A stretch of 64,000 bases of DNA from Dipodascopsis uninucleata var. uninucleata (Eukaryota > Ascomycota > Lipomycetes > Lipomycetales > Lipomycetaceae): NCBI GenBank assembly GCA_030568195.1, contig JAJLTO010000003.1, forward strand, positions 704,501 to 768,500, in the 5' to 3' direction. A program made the translations under genes and the position numbers. Under the pieces are notes generated by a model, which saw only the letters and a program-made list of their open reading frames with translations, did not search any database and was not told the DNA's origin. Shown here in pieces: positions 22,899-33,436 of the stretch. Numbering within the stretch: position 1 is the first letter of the stretch; every line of letters starts with the position of its first letter.

Positions 22899-23583
22899 CT
22901 ACTCAGACTCGAACTTGAGAGAAATGCTGTTTACACAATGACGTTCATCTGTTGGAACCTTGTAGCCTACTCAAATCTGTCAGTAAATAGTAAATTCATT
23001 AAGTCTTCCAATCAAATATGCAGCTCTCACCTTCACCCTTAAAAATGTGCCCCAGATGTCCGCCGCAGTTGGCACAAACCATCTCGGTGCGTAACATTCC
23101 AAAGCTGCGGTCTTCAAATCTCTTAATTGCACCAGGAATAGCATCGTAGAAAGCGGGCCATCCACATCCAGAGTCAAACTTGGTGGAACTCTTATATAAT
23201 GGAGCATTGCAACCTGCGCATTTATAGGTTCCCACATCATGATGGAACTCATATTCACCAGTAAATGGTCGTTCGGTGCCTTTTTCCCGCAGTACTTTGA
23301 ACTGAGCAGGTGTCAAAACTGCTCTCCACTCCTCATCACTCTTTTGCGCAGGATATGATTCTGAGGTCATTTTCGAAGTCGAAAAAAAGGAATACTGTTG
23401 TCGAGACGATATATTGCGAAAGGCTTGATCTGGTTCTAAGCTTTTAAAATTACTGATAAAGGTTGGATACGATTTTACGAGCTTACTAGATCGCAGTAGT
23501 CCGCTGTCGGAAATTAATACTCTAGAGCAAACACGACCAAATATCTTCAATAAATAGCTACTTCTAGTGATCGAACTTTTCAT
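22899..23583 (-). CDS. MXR2: Peptide methionine-R-sulfoxide reductase (MsrB), probably mitochondrial
   Basis: Two exons, 23583-23031 and 22966-22899, with a 64-nt phase-1 intron, give 206 residues. MsrB reduces methionine-R-sulfoxide in proteins using thioredoxin. Both zinc CxxC pairs are present (C122/C125 in KCAGCN, C170/C173 in CANCGG), as are GCGWPAF and GGHLGHIFKGEG. The catalytic Cys195 (RHCVNS) lies in the short second exon, which would be lost if the intron were missed. The N-terminal 70 residues are rich in Ser, Arg, Lys and Leu and almost free of acidic residues, typical of a mitochondrial presequence. Met72, just before the catalytic domain, could start a cytosolic form. The gene is divergent from GCP3. 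Confidence 0.95.
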
Positions 23584-24185
23584 ATCAAAAGTTGCTGACT
23601 TGTGTTAATACTGAATCGTATTGCTTTTACCACTTTCACGATCAACACTGCTATAATAGATGCTTCTTCTAGAGTGCTCTTTGAGGCAACTGATGAAATG
23701 ATAAACTGCATTAACTCTCTGTCCTTCGATTTGGCGAAAAATAAAATCAGCCACAAACTAAACCACAAAGAACAAATCTATAATTCAATTCCCCAAAATC
23801 ACTTACCTACAATTCGTTAAATCGATTTCAAGGCTCGAATTCCAGATGATAATTTATAGTAAAATATTACCGTTGCTATTTTCTCTCAGAATATGGAGAA
23901 GCCTAACCCAGAATCTAAATCTGTTCGGCAAGATGGGATGTTGCCTAGGCAACCATTGTGCAAATTTAAACTCTAGTGTATTGTTACCCGGTATGTACTA
24001 ATTGTCAACAAAGCTCGCGAATGGGTTATTCATTTATTTCAAATGTGTAAAAGTAACGAAGGTCGACACTGAAATGATGATTTGAAGTAAATTTTAGTAG
24101 ACTTGTTGCGATTGATCGGACTGAAACATAACGTATAGAAATTCATTAGGAGCAATAAGTGGCTCCAGAAGCTTTTATTGTAGCG
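23584..24185. promoter_or_regulatory. Divergent promoter region between MsrB and GCP3
   Basis: About 600 bp between the two start codons. A 62-codon minus-strand frame (23580-23768) sits just upstream of MsrB and could be a leader ORF. I see no defined binding site. Confidence 0.45.
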
Positions 24186-26661
24186 ATGACTTCTTTAGAG
24201 GTAAGAGAAATTTTCCGAAGATGGAGTATACTAACGAAGCGCGAATGATCATTCTCGATACGCGAATAGCGTAAATACGGGTTCTTACGAAGAAATAGTG
24301 TCTAATTCTCTGATAGTCACATCTAGCTGAACTGAATTACCATAAATATGATAGTAACATGAACTTCTGGGCTCCAGACATGAATGATGATGAACATTTG
24401 TCGACAATAGTTAGCAAAATCAGTTTAAAAACTAAAGCTGATGTTCTTGCAGCTAGCAAGGCACCGACAGGTATGAAAATGGCAAGGAAGTTATAGGGTC
24501 TCAAGTATTGTATTATTAACTGAGTGATATAGATCCTTCTGAAATTAGCTTGCTGCAGGACTTACCGTATACACTACAAGGCCTGAATTCTACTCGTCTC
24601 CCTTTTTCTGATAGTACAACAGTTTCACTTCCTGGAACACTACCACTACCGACGATATCTATTCTGCATACTTTAGTTGAGCCAGCAATCCTACATAAAA
24701 GCCTAAGGGCGTTTATTGAGTCACCTAGTGGATTGATTGGTCAGGCCTTTCGAAGAGCTATTGAGACCGAGCTACGTGGCTTTCTGGCATTGGTTATTCG
24801 AATTGATGAGGAGATTAGAAAAGAAGTCGAAGCAGAAAAAGAACAACCAGAGTTTAAACAGGGATGGAGTGTTGGTGGTGTGACTCTCAGGAAATGTATA
24901 TTTTGGTTAAGAGAGCCTACAATGATTCTTCGATTAATAAGTGATATGGTCGAACGAAGCAAAGACAAGAATGGAGGACAAATTCTTAATGTACTCCACT
25001 CATACACAACTCATGGAGATCCTTTCGTCTCTAGCTTTGCCAACCGTCTTATGAAGTCAGTTTCAAGGCCTTTCTATGAGTTCGTTCAGCAATGGATTTA
25101 TACTGGAGACGTGCGGGATCCATACAAAGAGTTTTTCGTACGCAAACGTGAAGAGAAAAATGTAATGTGGGATGAAAGATATATACTCGACGAGTCTCAA
25201 GTACCAGCCTTTATGAGTCCTGTTATAGTGGAAAGGATATTTCAGACGGGCAAAAGTTTAGACTTTATAAGGTCAGCATGTGGAGAAGGGGAATGGGTTG
25301 ACAAGTACGGTACAGAGCATTTCTGCATATTCGTATATGGTGAAAGCAGAGGAATGGATCAGGCTGTCAGCGTCGCCTATAACAAAACTGTAACTTATTT
25401 AATGGAAATTCTGACAAATAAGTTCAAGCTCAGAGATCATATACAAGCGCTCAAAAATTATCTTCTTCTGGGACAAGGAGACTTCGTTGCTATGCTCATG
25501 GAGCTTCTGGCACCATCGTTAGAGCGTCCAGCAAATACACTTTATCGGCATAATCTGACAGCAACATTAGAAACTGCAATTCGTGGATCAAATGCTCAGT
25601 ATTCGATTCCGGAAGCTTTAAAAAATCTGGATGCACGTATGCTGGAGCTTTCCCATGGAGAGATCGGATGGGATGTCTTCACTCTGGAATACAAAGTTGA
25701 AGCACCACTTGATGTTATTGTAAATCCTTACGCTACTCGACAATATCTCAAAATTTTCAATTTTTTGTGGAGACTCAAAAGAGTTGGTTATGTGCTGAAC
25801 GTAGCCTGGCGCCGCTCCATCACAGGCGAGAGAGGCGTCTTGTCTGGCGTCAAGGATATAGTAGAACCTGACTGGAAAACCGCTCGAGCTTGCTGTAGTG
25901 AAATGATACATTTTATCTGTCAGCTGGAATACTATATTCTCTATGAGGTTATTGAATCTAGTTGGTCCGAGTTACAGAATGAAATGAGTAAACCAGATTT
26001 AACTTTGGACAAGTTAATAGAAGTTCATTCTCGATATCTCGGAAGTATCACACATAAGGGGCTATTAGGATCAGGTAGGCATGGAAATGAAGATAGCTTA
26101 ATACATCAGCTACATGAGATTCTTAAAATCATGCTTTCGTTTGCAAATACAATGGTAAGATTATATCTTGAAAGTCTATCAATTAATATGGTAAGATTGC
26201 TAATCGACCTAAACTTAGGATTCCCTATATGATTTGTCTCTCGAAGAATATACTAGAAGACAGACTACAAATACCCTGGTATGTACTATGCTCCTAGTAT
26301 TATTAGAATATTTAGAATTGCCGCGCGTTGGAAATACTAATATTCAAACTAGATGGAAGACACAGTTGCAATCAATCCTGAGCTACATAAATCTATTAGC
26401 AGTAGGATAAAAGATCACAAAAATATCTTCCGGCAACTTGTAGAGAGATTACTTAGTGAGCTTGCATATCAAAGCGATACAGAAATGCGTTTCTTAGGTG
26501 TACGACTAAACTTCAACGAATATTACACTATAAATAAGCGAAAACGAGATAGAGGAAGTAGAACACACACCACAACTGCTATATCAGATACTGCTGGGCA
26601 TACCAGTATGAATTCATCTAAAGAAGCGAATTCTTCCAATGAAAAAAATGAAAAAAAATAG
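24186..26661 (+). CDS. SPC98: Gamma-tubulin complex component 3 (GCP3/Spc98/Alp6)
   Basis: Five exons, 24186-24200, 24317-24470, 24533-26154, 26219-26278 and 26353-26661, give 719 residues. The 15-nt first exon codes MTSLE; an ATG at 24359 inside exon 2 is the alternative start. GCP3 pairs with GCP2 and gamma-tubulin in the microtubule-nucleating small complex. The N-terminal GRIP1 domain runs from LLQDLPYTLQGLN through SGLIGQAFRRAIETELRGFL, LHSYTTHGDPFVSSF and RPFYEFVQQWIYTGD. The gamma-tubulin-binding GRIP2 domain has HIQALKNYLLLGQGDF, RHNLTATLETAIRGSNAQY, GWDVFTLEYKV, YLKIFNFLWRLKRV and, at the end, MRFLGVRLNFNEYY. The first exon choice is by splice signals only. Compared with human GCP3 (about 907) the N-terminus is short. 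Confidence 0.94.
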
Positions 26662-27327
26662 TATTTGGATAAAGGATCGCTAGGACAACTAGAGTAGTGA
26701 CAACAGAAAATGGCTAAGCTACTGTCAAGTTTGATGGATATCATGAGGTGTAAGACTATGAAGAGATTGGGCAGCGAACTATCATCGTATCTACAATGAT
26801 CTCTAACTATACATATAGAGATCAGGTGGTCGTCTATTAATGATTTATATTTATCAAGCTCCTTGTTGTACAGTACGAAATAATATTTGATTCAAATGTA
26901 ACATCTTGGTTATTGAACAGCTCAGTGCGCAGTTTATATTTAGTAGTATGTACTATTTGGATAAGGGCTTACAACAGTCATTTTAATCCCAGAAACAACA
27001 TCGAATATGGTGTTGATTGTAAATTCACGTAGATCTTCCTTGTTTGTGCTAAGCAGTTTTAATTTTTATAATTATTTATGATCTTTTCAAGGAGCTTACT
27101 TATTTCAAGTAATATATTTGTATGCTCTTATTATTGTCTTACTGTTTTGTGCAGACCGCTCAACATATGGTTATTTAATCCTAGTGGGAATTCACGTCTC
27201 CAAGTACGCTCAACAGCAAGCAACCTCATTGGAGTTGAGATCGTCTGAACAGCATAAATAGCAAAGTTATATAAAATATTCTTTGATATCAAAAAATCTC
27301 TGAATTTGATCAAATAATAGCTATAAA
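26662..27327. other. Intergenic region
   Basis: GCP3 3' UTR and promoter of the PARP-finger gene. AT-rich, stops in all frames, no motif recognised. Confidence 0.5.
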
Positions 27328-28997
27328 ATGGCATATCGAATAGGTAGGCATATTTAGCCTTAAGTCAAGTGGAGAGATTTTTGTACGACCGGATGACAGT
27401 TGGATCCTGTGGTTATTCAAGTGATTAAGAACAATTCTACCGCCGTAAAATAGACATACTTATTTAATTGCTAGTATAAGGACTTCATAGCTAAGTTTCT
27501 GGTATAGAAATCGCAAAACAGGGGAGAGCCGTCTGTCGTGGATCAGTTTGCAAGTCTGAGAACGTTAAGATTAATAAAGGAGAGCTTAGACTAGGTGTCT
27601 TTGTGGATATTGGCGAGCGCCAGGGATGGCAGTGGAGACATTGGTATGTAAGAAAATGAGATAGCTTTTTGATTGTCGAGAAAATACAGAGTTCGTATGA
27701 CGTGACGATAGCTTGCTGATACGAAATACGACTATCATTCGATGCTTAGGTCGTGTGTCACGCCGCAAGTTATACAGAATATTAAAAACAAAATAGACGA
27801 TCTCCCAGAAGGATTAGACGGGTATTCAGAAATCAGCCCTGAAGATCAGAAACGTATAGAAACTGCATTGACCGAGGGCCATGTCGCAGACGATGAATAC
27901 AAAGGTAGGTCGCTGGTCTTGTATATAACCTGTTGTCGGCTCTTCTCCTGCACTACTAGCAACAAGAGGATTTTATGGAGCTTTACACAGAAGAATACTT
28001 TAGTCTAACTAGCTACGTTTTTTTGTTATTTGAAGGAGATATCTCTTTAAATAGATTAGGAGCTAAGAAAACAAAAAAGTCAGCATCAGCAGATAAGGAT
28101 AGCGAAATGGGGAAAGAGCCGTAAGTAGCATGATTCTCTATTTGACATTAGCATCGTTCGGAAATTTCTAGTATCGTCAGGTACTTAAAATAAAGAAGCG
28201 TCTCAGCTTCCCACCTTTTTGTCCTATACTTGAACTAATAGCAAAAAATGGTTAACGAACGAGGTTTACTTACCATATCTGATATATTATTTTCTGATTT
28301 TTCACCAGAAAGAAACGAAAAATGAACAATCAAGAGTCAGATGCTCCAGTCGAAAGGTTTGTACCTATCTATTAAAGATTAAAATTTTTTTAGCACTCGC
28401 TAATCAAATGGCAATTTATCGTTCAATAGTGTAAAGCGAGGACGTGGTCGTCTCAAGAAAATAGATCTTTCCCTTGATGAATCAGCGAACCCAAAAGATG
28501 CCGATGACGAAGCTACTGCTGGCAAAAGAGGGCGTGGCAGACCAAAAAAATCAGAACTGAAAGAGGTGAGAACATAGTGCATATAATCAAAGCAAAAGAG
28601 GAAAATACTATATCGCAAGTGTATTGCTATGCTACTATGCTGGAATAAATAAGTTATCAGTATTACTATTTATGGATTTGTATATTTAACAAATGTATAG
28701 AATATCAAAGATCAAGTGCAATCAAATACCAGCAAAACTCCGCTAGTCGCAACGTCGAATTCCACACAAACAATCTTCAAGTCCATTCCATTATCGGCGT
28801 CACTAACAGCAATAAAATTGACTGACACCAATAGTGAAATTCCCAAAAAGAGAGGTCGAGGTAGACCAAGAAAGGACGAGAGTCCTGTTAGGAAACTTCA
28901 AAAAATTCCGGCGCCTCCATTAGCGGATGGTGAAAAGCGTGGTAGAGGACGACCAAGAAAATACATATCTGCGACCGCAACAGATTCGATGCTGTAA
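27328..28997 (+). CDS. PARP-type zinc finger protein with four AT-hooks, nuclear
   Basis: Seven exons, 27328-27343, 27508-27643, 27750-27904, 28036-28120, 28309-28356, 28430-28565 and 28701-28997, give 290 residues. All six introns are GT-AG and keep phase. Exon 1 is 16 nt and codes MAYRI. Residues 1-100 are a zf-PARP domain: RAVCRGSVC, then KINKGELRLG, then WQWRHWSCVTP. Predicted zinc ligands are C15, C20, H50 and C53. It ends with YSEISPEDQKRIETAL as in fungal zf-PARP proteins. PKKRK (131-135), a classic import signal, spans the exon 4/5 junction. Four AT-hook cores follow, RGRGRL near 152, then RGRGRP near 182, 243 and 272. zf-PARP fingers bind DNA breaks and AT-hooks grip the AT minor groove. 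No PARP catalytic domain is present, so this is a DNA-binding factor or ligase-type end sensor fragment, not a polymerase. Confidence 0.9.
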
Positions 28998-31429
28998 AAT
29001 AGTAGGTGATACGAATAGATCGCGTAAAGTAAAAAGATGCCTGACACTATTTAAGAGCAGATATGTTTACGATACGATAATGACTCGATGATGATTCATT
29101 CTGAGCTCACAGCGATCAAGGAGACAGTCCATACAACAATTAGAGAGGCACACATTTTCAAGTGATTTAATTCACCTACCTCTTGCGAGCGATGTATGAC
29201 TATTTCGTTAGCAGAGTTTTCGAGAACATTTATTATAAAAATATCTTATAAGCGTTGCCAAGGCTCTATTGTTCATGTAGCATTTTATTGTACAGGCTGT
29301 CTTGCATTGTTATAGCTATATCATTTTGCAAATAAACTCGTTGTTATAGCTATGATTATTTGTAGGCTCTCTACATATTCATTAGTCCATATTGCTTTAG
29401 TACCTTGCTTTAGTGCCGTGCTCATCTCACTCGCATGGATATGAAACGTGCTTCCTAAGAAAGTACGTATCTTATAAAGTTAATACAGTACTCGTAGTAA
29501 AAATATGGGCATACAAACTCGCTTAATCCTATTCCACTAACTCTGCGCCGCTTTCGTACATCAAAGCCTTTTTTAGTTCTAATTATAGCTTCCGTGGAGA
29601 ATGTGAATTATACAGGAATGCGCAGATGGCTTTCTCCTCTCGCACGAGCCGGTTTGCCCGCCAAAGACTTTAAACGCCCCCAATATACTACGTACAATGA
29701 GGTTTGTAGTTACTCAGGTTCCAGAGATATGCATAAGCGGTAATAGGAGAGCAAGTATTGGGAATACCAGTATATGATAATGTACAGCTTGGTTCTCGAG
29801 ACCTCGCAATCTATAATTGACGAGCAGCTTAGGCTTGAAAAGTAGAAGTAAGCTACTCGCAGCGTACCTGAAAGAGGTTAACGGGAGAGTCATGTCTCAT
29901 CTAATGAATTTCGCCAAACCATTCACGAGCCAGTATCTGTGACTCTCGTCGGCCATCCATGTATTCATTACCTAGTTAGCTATGTCGAGGGTTTTGCTAG
30001 CGAATCTGTGCAAATATATCATGGCATATGAAACTAGCATGTCTTTTTAGCTCTAGAATATAGCGGCTAAATATAATTTCAAGCTTTTGATATTTTCAAT
30101 TTTCATTACAAAAAATCCAGGTAAGCTATGCAGAACGATGCGACGCTGATATTCACTTTGTTTGGAGACTGTTCCTCTAAAAGTATTTTTAGAGCCGATG
30201 ATATCATACATTCGTTCAAATCACAGAAATAGATCTCACAATGATGGTGCACAGCCTTGTTTATCGGTCATTCCTGTATAATGCTTTAAAGATCAGACGG
30301 AATTTTAACTACTAATATGTTGCAAACACATGACATAATGCGACAGCCTTATGCATGTTCCTGCATAGCAAGTACATTTATTATTAGCAAATTGCGGGCA
30401 TTAAAATCGATAGCCTGCTGAATATGGCTATTTTACATACTAATGAGAGTTGTTAACGATAAATGGAATAATTTTAATAATTAATCTATGTCACTGAAAA
30501 ACACTAGTCTATTTTTAAGTTAATTTGCATACTCAGGCACTTGTCTTACCAGATTCCCTGCGTAACTATGCAACTATAATTTTAAATTACGGAAGGGAGC
30601 TCGCTATCTCTAGTGTCCTCCACTTTTGAAGTCTAGTCGTTCACACTCTTCTTCTCATCGGCTCTTGACAAAACTTCATTCTTCTTGTCATTTCTTAGGA
30701 TATTGTTGATAGTGAAGTCAAGTGTCCACTAGCTTGTCTCGATCGGCTGCCTTGGTCTATGGTCGACGAGCAAAGAGAAGATAGCAGCATACAGAAATTT
30801 TTTGCACAGGGCTGCTCTATTTACTGATCAAAGAAATTGAAGTGGAAGACCGGGATCTAGGTAATTGGAGAAACAAAGGTGTTTTTGGTAATTAGAAAGA
30901 GCGACGAATAGTATTTGAGAGACCCATTTTATAGTATCTTGTAAACAGACTGGTTTTGTTTTCGTTCAATTTATTCGGCTCCCTGCAAATATCGACCTTA
31001 TTTGATTCCGCTTATTCCATACTGGTAACGAGAATTTAAGGAGAAACCAAAGAACTTGTCACTGTAAGTAATTCAGATTCCATAATTTATGAGATGTCAT
31101 GCAGTATCTGTAATATTCGTTGTTAATAATTTATGTGGTTGTGCGCATAAATAGACAAAGCGACAAAAATTGCTTTGCCTACAGAAAGATTTTCGTTGTA
31201 TGCTCTAAATTATCTTAAAGGAGTTTAACTGTTGGTAAGGCATGAAATACGAATGCAAATATACAGGTAGACATAGCCATGTCAAAATATCCTGGATGCG
31301 TGCATGTATTTAGGCTTTGTCATTGTGTTGACCTCTGGACAGTACATGCTTAACACTCATTCCCTCGTCTAGCTGAAGTCCTTTCTAATATATCTTGATG
31401 TAGCTCCTCCAATAATATAGATAATCTCA
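28998..31429. other. 2.4-kb stretch without a recognisable gene
   Basis: Stops are frequent in all six frames, there is no exon-like stretch, no tRNA-like fold and no obvious repeat. The right end should be the promoter of the exo-glucanase gene. Confidence 0.5.
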
Positions 31430-33436
31430 ATGGGTCGTACCGTGCGGCTACCTCTTTCATCGTCACCACAGTCGAGCGATTCGACTCGGCCTCTTGATAC
31501 CTCAAGATCTACGTTAGCTATTTCAGAGAGCGACAGAATGGATACATCGTTTGAAAATTCCGACAGGGATGAGTTCTATGACACTCAAAGAATAAATTTG
31601 TCTTCCTTCGCGGGATCTCGGATACCTCGCTCGCCAAGTCCATCTCCTCAGCCGAAACTTAATACAATGGAGAGTGTAATGGACAATTCTTCTTCCAATG
31701 ATGAGAAGGGAACTTCGGAGCCTCTCTCGCCCCAACAAATACCATCACAAAAAGCTATTTGCGCCCCGTTTAAGCGCACGAGAAACGTGCTCTTTTTGAT
31801 CGTTGCCGTAATAATTGTTATACTTGTAGCAGTTCTAGTGCCTATTGGTGTGGTTGTTATTGGAAGAAGCAAGAGTACACCATTGCCATCAAATTCAGAT
31901 GGCACTCCAGATGACAGTAATGGTTCCGGTAATGGTTCTGGCAATGACACGCAGAGCGGTGGAAACGAAGCAGAAACGCCTAGCTGGGCCAAAGGCACTA
32001 TTCTTGACGTTTCAACCTGGCTTGATACTACTGATTTTAATACAACTTTCACAAATGCAACCGTTGGTGGATTGTATTTAATGGGCTTGAATTCTACATG
32101 GGATGACAGTGCGCAGGCAAATTCGTATGTACCGCCTCTCAATGAGCCTTTTAACTATACTAAGACGCCTATGCGTGGTGTCAATCTAGGTGGTTGGTTG
32201 ATTCTGGAACCTTTCATTACACCTTCGTTCTTCGAGAAATATAGCTTGGACGAAGGTATTGTTGACGAATATACTTTGTCTAAGAAACTGGGAAGCAATC
32301 TCAAGAAAATTATGGAAACACACTACAGCACCTTTATTACGGAATCAGTTTTTAAAGACATAAAAGATGCTGGTCTCGACCATATTCGAATCCCTTATCC
32401 ATATTGGTCGGTTGCTGCGCTTGAAGGCGATCCATATCTTAGCCAGGTATCATGGAGATATCTCTTACGAGCTATCGAATGGGCCAGGAAATATGGCTTG
32501 CGCGTTAATTTAGATCTTCATTCTGTTCCTGGAAATGCAAATGGATGGAATCATAGCGGAAGACAAGGTGCCATTAACTGGTTGAATGGTACAAACGGTG
32601 ACTATTACGGAAACTTAACACTGAAATACCACGAGAAATTAGCAACCTTCTTTTCACAGGATCGATACAAGAATATTATTACACTTTATGGACTAGTCAA
32701 TGAGCCTAACATGATGGCACTGAATGAAACGAAAGTAGTCAATTGGACTTCAAATGCCTATGATATTGTACGTAAAGCAGGATTCAAAAATTATATCGTA
32801 TTTGGCGATGGGTTCAGAGGTGTCTCAAGCTGGCAAGGTGTATTCAATGCAACTAGATACCCAGGAATGGTTTTGGACGTTCATCAATATACCATTTTCA
32901 ACACTGGCTTGATAGGCCTGACACACTCAGGCAAGATCAACTTTGTATGCGATACATGGTCGAACGACATGTTAATGAGCTCCGACCCAACTACCGGCCA
33001 TGGACCAACAATTGTCGGCGAGTGGAGCCAGGCAGATACTGACTGTCTACGTTACCTAAACAATGTTGGTGTTGGATCTAGATGGGAGGGGACTTATAAT
33101 ACTACTGATGATCCGGTACTTACTCCTTCCTGCTCTGTGTCTTCTAATTGTACCTGTGATCCTACAAATGCATCACCCGAATATTATGACGATGCTTACA
33201 AAGAATACTTGCTAATGTCTGCAGAGTCTCAGATGACTGCCTTTGAGAGCAATGGCGGCTGGGGATTCATGTATTGGACATGGAAGACAGAAACTGAGGA
33301 TGCGACGCAATGGTCTTATCAGAGAGGGCGAGACAGTGGCATTATTCCAAACCACGCATACAAGAGGTCGTACAATTGCTCTCTCTCATCAGGGACGCCA
33401 GATTTCACTGCACTAGGATTGTCGGAAAGCTACTAA
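31430..33436 (+). CDS. Membrane-anchored glucan exo-1,3-beta-glucosidase (GH5_9)
   Basis: Single frame of 668 residues. It trims beta-1,3-glucan in the cell wall. Layout: a Ser/Pro-rich cytosolic tail of about 115 residues, one membrane segment (VLFLIVAVIIVILVAVLVPI, about 119-142), a Gly/Asn/Ser-rich stalk, then the GH5 barrel. No cleavable signal peptide is seen, so it is a type II membrane protein like Aspergillus ExgD. Barrel motifs are MRGVNLGGWLILEPF, HIRIPYPYWSV and LHSVPGNANGWNHSGR. The acid/base Glu is in LYGLVNEPNM and the nucleophile Glu in IVGEWSQADTDC. DVHQYTIF and GGWGFMYWTWK complete the active site. Several Asn-x-Ser/Thr sites in the stalk and barrel fit an external location. 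Confidence 0.94.
   Translation: MGRTVRLPLSSSPQSSDSTRPLDTSRSTLAISESDRMDTSFENSDRDEFYDTQRINLSSFAGSRIPRSPSPSPQPKLNTMESVMDNSSSNDEKGTSEPLSPQQIPSQKAICAPFKRTRNVLFLIVAVIIVILVAVLVPIGVVVIGRSKSTPLPSNSDGTPDDSNGSGNGSGNDTQSGGNEAETPSWAKGTILDVSTWLDTTDFNTTFTNATVGGLYLMGLNSTWDDSAQANSYVPPLNEPFNYTKTPMRGVNLGGWLILEPFITPSFFEKYSLDEGIVDEYTLSKKLGSNLKKIMETHYSTFITESVFKDIKDAGLDHIRIPYPYWSVAALEGDPYLSQVSWRYLLRAIEWARKYGLRVNLDLHSVPGNANGWNHSGRQGAINWLNGTNGDYYGNLTLKYHEKLATFFSQDRYKNIITLYGLVNEPNMMALNETKVVNWTSNAYDIVRKAGFKNYIVFGDGFRGVSSWQGVFNATRYPGMVLDVHQYTIFNTGLIGLTHSGKINFVCDTWSNDMLMSSDPTTGHGPTIVGEWSQADTDCLRYLNNVGVGSRWEGTYNTTDDPVLTPSCSVSSNCTCDPTNASPEYYDDAYKEYLLMSAESQMTAFESNGGWGFMYWTWKTETEDATQWSYQRGRDSGIIPNHAYKRSYNCSLSSGTPDFTALGLSESY

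Noticed and set aside
23580-23768. Minus-strand 62-codon frame directly upstream of MsrB
   Set aside because: It has an ATG and a hydrophobic start, but no family match. It may be a leader ORF, not listed as a gene.
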